A stretch of DNA of 64,000 bases from assembly GCF_026646375.1 (NCBI RefSeq), contig NZ_JAIPPU010000001.1, forward strand, positions 124,001 through 188,000, in the 5' to 3' direction. This DNA is from Acetobacterium wieringae (GTDB lineage: Bacteria > Bacillota > Clostridia > Eubacteriales > Eubacteriaceae). Under the pieces are notes generated by a model. That model had not been told where the DNA came from. It did not search any database and saw nothing but the letters and a program-made list of their open reading frames with translations. A program made the position numbers and the translations under genes. Within the stretch, counting starts at the first letter, position 1. Every line of letters begins with the position of its first letter. Below, piece by piece: positions 62,068-64,000 of the stretch.

Positions 62068-62877
62068 TCATTTATAATTTAAATATTTTTGAATAAGTGC
62101 CTTGTGACGCATTTGTGCTGGTGACAGCACTTGCTTTGCCATATCATCCATCAGTTGTTCTTTGGACTCACCCAGGCCAATCTGACCATAAAGCATTTCT
62201 TTCAGTTCTGGCACTGCCTTAATAAATTCGCTTCCTTCTCTGGCAAGACGCTCCACTTCTGGATCATTCTCTGCCATTGTACGTAAAGCAGCTAAACGTT
62301 CCCCAAATGCCACCGCTCTCTGATAGTCATTGGGATGTTCTTTGAAATATTGCGCAATGCCGTGTAAATTCTCCTTAAACTGCTCGCCCCACTGAAAATC
62401 TTCTATGACCCCAAAGACTTTATGATGCTGTTGAATTGCTTCTGGACTTTCCCGAATTTTATAAGCCTCTTGTATGGGGTTAAGTATCTTAGTTATCTCT
62501 TGGAAAGTATCAGAGTGAAAAGTGGACTGCTCTATTGGAATAAGCGTGTCATTTAGCAACTCATCCACTTTCAACAACTGCATTTCAATTCTTGCCTTTT
62601 CTCTTATTAGCTCCTGTTTCCAAGAAGAAAGAAATTCTCTTAGATCATGCATTTCTCCTGCATCACCTAAAATTTTTTTGATTTTTGTCAAATCCAAACC
62701 AAACCCCTTTAAATGCTGAATCATACTCATCCTTGCCATCTCTTCTGCCCCATAGATACGATACCCATTTGCTGATCGCCTTGGTGTTTGTAACAGTCCG
62801 ATTTTATGATAATACAAAATGGTCTTAGTTGTACATCTTGTCAGTTTTGCAAATTCTCCAATTGTTATATCGTTCAT
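62068..62877 (-). CDS. MerR family transcriptional regulator
   Basis: A 269-residue regulator with an N-terminal winged-helix (TIGEFAKLTRCTTKTILYYHKIGLL) and coiled-coil dimerisation helix, then a ~150-residue C-terminal helical domain, unusually long for the family; it may be a TipAS-like ligand-binding domain. GGGAGG lies about 9 nt before the ATG at 62877. Its promoter has the 19-bp spacer and internal palindrome typical of MerR autoregulation. The methyltransferase gene follows in the same operon. Confidence 0.88.
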   Translation of the reverse strand: MNDITIGEFAKLTRCTTKTILYYHKIGLLQTPRRSANGYRIYGAEEMARMSMIQHLKGFGLDLTKIKKILGDAGEMHDLREFLSSWKQELIREKARIEMQLLKVDELLNDTLIPIEQSTFHSDTFQEITKILNPIQEAYKIRESPEAIQQHHKVFGVIEDFQWGEQFKENLHGIAQYFKEHPNDYQRAVAFGERLAALRTMAENDPEVERLAREGSEFIKAVPELKEMLYGQIGLGESKEQLMDDMAKQVLSPAQMRHKALIQKYLNYK

Positions 62878-62899
62878 CACACTCGTCCTCCCTAAAAAC

Positions 62900-62930
62900 A
62901 TTATAAACCTCACTCTTAGGGTGAGGTCAA
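62900..62930 (-). promoter_or_regulatory. MerR-type promoter with 19-bp spacer and operator
   Basis: Minus strand TTGACC, 19-bp spacer, TATAAT. The spacer holds the dyad ACCTCAC..GTGAGGT (62907-62927). MerR-family activators untwist such long spacers, so this regulator likely controls itself and the methyltransferase. Confidence 0.85.
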
Positions 62931-63273
62931 GAAAAATATGATGTATTCATTAAGCACATTAATAAGGTAAATTTCCACTATAACTGCTGTCGATGATAAA
63001 TTCAAAAATCCTAGCGACTGACGGTAGCATCCAATTAATAATTAGCCTGTCAGAATGAAGTGCCCGGTCTGGCAAGTTGGTTTGATTGAATGTGAATACG
63101 GTTATTCATAGGTCATGTCAGTTGCTATCGGAAGGAATGCCAAGAATACAAGGTCTAGGTATCCTAGCATTATGGTATTTTACGGATTAAGTTATAGATG
63201 TAGCAGATGCGTGTTAAGAGATTTAGTTGTATAAAAACGGCTAATTTTGAAGCGGTTTTTGATTTTGAGTATG
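62931..63273. other. Gene-free region upstream of the merR promoter
   Basis: 343 bp with no credible ORF. A mismatched hairpin AAAACGGCT..AGCGGTTTT (63235-63261) followed by a T-rich stretch may be an old terminator. It may be decayed island sequence. Confidence 0.4.
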
Positions 63274-63351
63274 ACCTTCTCCGCCACCAAGAACTACGCA
63301 TCAAATGATGTTAGATAGAACCTGTTACGTTATGTAGCGGTTTTTTTTATT
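63274..63351 (+). repeat. Direct repeat copy 2: tRNA-Ser 3' end plus terminator
   Basis: Repeats 60839-60919, starting with the identical ACCTTCTCCGCCACCA and ending with a terminator-like T8 run. No tRNA body precedes it. Together the copies bracket 2.4 kb, as att sites do after integration at a tRNA gene. Confidence 0.85.
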
Positions 63352-63447
63352 GGAAAAAAGAAATGCTATTCTTACTTTTAGCGATTATCTGGAATTTTGT
63401 TCGATGTGACGATATAATTAAGAATAAAACAATATGAGGTATGATTT

Positions 63448-64000
63448 ATGAAAAAGAAATTGGCAGTGCTACTGGTGTTATGTATGGTTGTCACACTCGC
63501 GGCTTGCAGTACTCAAACCAAAGAAAAGTCAGCGAATGAAAAAAGTGATATTTATGTTGGTTACACAACCGATACCGATCAATTCATTGATGTCCCGAAT
63601 CTCCGCCAATATGGCGATTATACCTGCGGTACCACCTGTGTGCAGATGCTGATGAATTATCTATATCCACAGATTGGGGATAAGAATCTGTCAACCTACG
63701 AACATGATCTGGGAACCACGCCTGAGAATGGTACGACGCCTCAGCAGATTTACAATTATTTTAAATCCCAAGGGGTTAATGTTGAGAAAAAAGAAAATAT
63801 TTCAATTGAAGAACTGGTTTCATTGATTGATGCTGGCGATCCGGTGATGATGTGTATTCAAGCCTGGAGTGATAAATATAACACAACCGATCCCAATGCA
63901 TCAGACCACGCCTATCTTGCCGATGGTCACTGGGTGATTTGTGTAGGCTATCAAAAGACAAATGATGGATATCAATTCTATTTTAATGATCCAGCCTGCG
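63448..64000 (+). CDS. C39-peptidase-like lipoprotein (3' truncated)
   Basis: The first 184 codons of a gene that runs off the window. A signal peptide ends at the lipobox LAAC (near residue 20). The rest resembles a C39 cysteine-peptidase fold: QYGDYTCGTTCVQMLMNYL holds the putative catalytic Cys, DGHWVICVGY the His, and FYFNDPA the Asn/Asp. It likely cleaves extracellular peptides or acts at the cell surface. GAGG lies about 10 nt before the ATG. It is outside the tRNA-Ser repeat pair. Confidence 0.78.
   Translation, partial: MKKKLAVLLVLCMVVTLAACSTQTKEKSANEKSDIYVGYTTDTDQFIDVPNLRQYGDYTCGTTCVQMLMNYLYPQIGDKNLSTYEHDLGTTPENGTTPQQIYNYFKSQGVNVEKKENISIEELVSLIDAGDPVMMCIQAWSDKYNTTDPNASDHAYLADGHWVICVGYQKTNDGYQFYFNDPAC

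Overview
The window looks like chromosomal DNA of a low-to-mid GC anaerobic Firmicute, most like an acetogen of the Acetobacterium/Eubacterium group. This rests on gene content: a tungsten-type aldehyde:ferredoxin oxidoreductase with its own ferredoxin and MoaD-like carrier, a two-subunit 2-oxoacid:ferredoxin oxidoreductase, a superoxide reductase, two iron alcohol dehydrogenases, corrinoid salvage genes under a cobalamin riboswitch, a T-box leader and a large clostridial-type SRP RNA. The species is inferred, not shown.

Layout. 1-9.4 kb: the 3' end of a uvsE-like gene, then a signalling cassette with a PAS-GGDEF protein, two paralogous REC-PAS-GGDEF-HD-GYP proteins, a CheR methyltransferase and a hybrid histidine kinase with an MCP-like sensor. 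9.5-17.4 kb: carbonic anhydrase, a lipoprotein serpin, uppP, a ferredoxin-nitroreductase, a FetAB-like ABC pair, mtnK and two unknown small genes. 17.4-23 kb: metY-metA on the minus strand, then a DAHP synthase-prephenate dehydrogenase operon preceded by an aromatic-codon-rich leader peptide and a terminator (a classic attenuator layout), then an aromatic acid exporter-like gene. 23-24.8 kb: cblS-cblT-like genes behind a cobalamin riboswitch. 25-28 kb: pabA-pabB-pabC, with a 109-bp cruciform-forming repeat between pabB and pabC. 28-34.5 kb: HD protein, CCA transferase, tatD, tRNA-Gln, a tiny Fe-S protein, a PPTase, split chromate transporters and a membrane FMN-binding protein. 35.9-42.9 kb, minus strand: a redox block (2-oxoacid oxidoreductase, superoxide reductase, then ADH-MoaD-AOR-ferredoxin from its own promoter). 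43-51.7 kb: DUF3089 lipoprotein, SRP RNA, a second ADH, a LysR regulator, a methyltransferase, a split YraQ-type permease and a UvrD-like helicase that appears leaderless. 51.9-60.5 kb: a T-box-controlled paaK, enolase, a MEMO1-AMMECR1 fusion, mutY, a YabE-like cell-wall protein and ilvE. 60.6-64 kb: two tRNA-Ser genes. The 3' end of the second, with its downstream terminator, is repeated 2.4 kb further on. This brackets a small island with a decayed DUF2971 gene, a methyltransferase and a MerR regulator. A C39-peptidase-like lipoprotein runs off the end.

How the genes fit together. Chorismate metabolism is prominent (aroF, tyrA, pabABC, an aromatic exporter, perhaps paaK), and RNA-level control recurs: an attenuator, a T-box and a B12 riboswitch. 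The AOR-ADH block would let reduced ferredoxin drive carboxylic acid to aldehyde to alcohol. The strongest candidates for new biology are the aromatic leader-peptide attenuator, the AOR/ADH/MoaD/ferredoxin module next to a superoxide reductase with a degenerate first metal site, the c-di-GMP/CheR cassette, and the tRNA-Ser-bounded island. All calls come from reading motifs; no database search was run.
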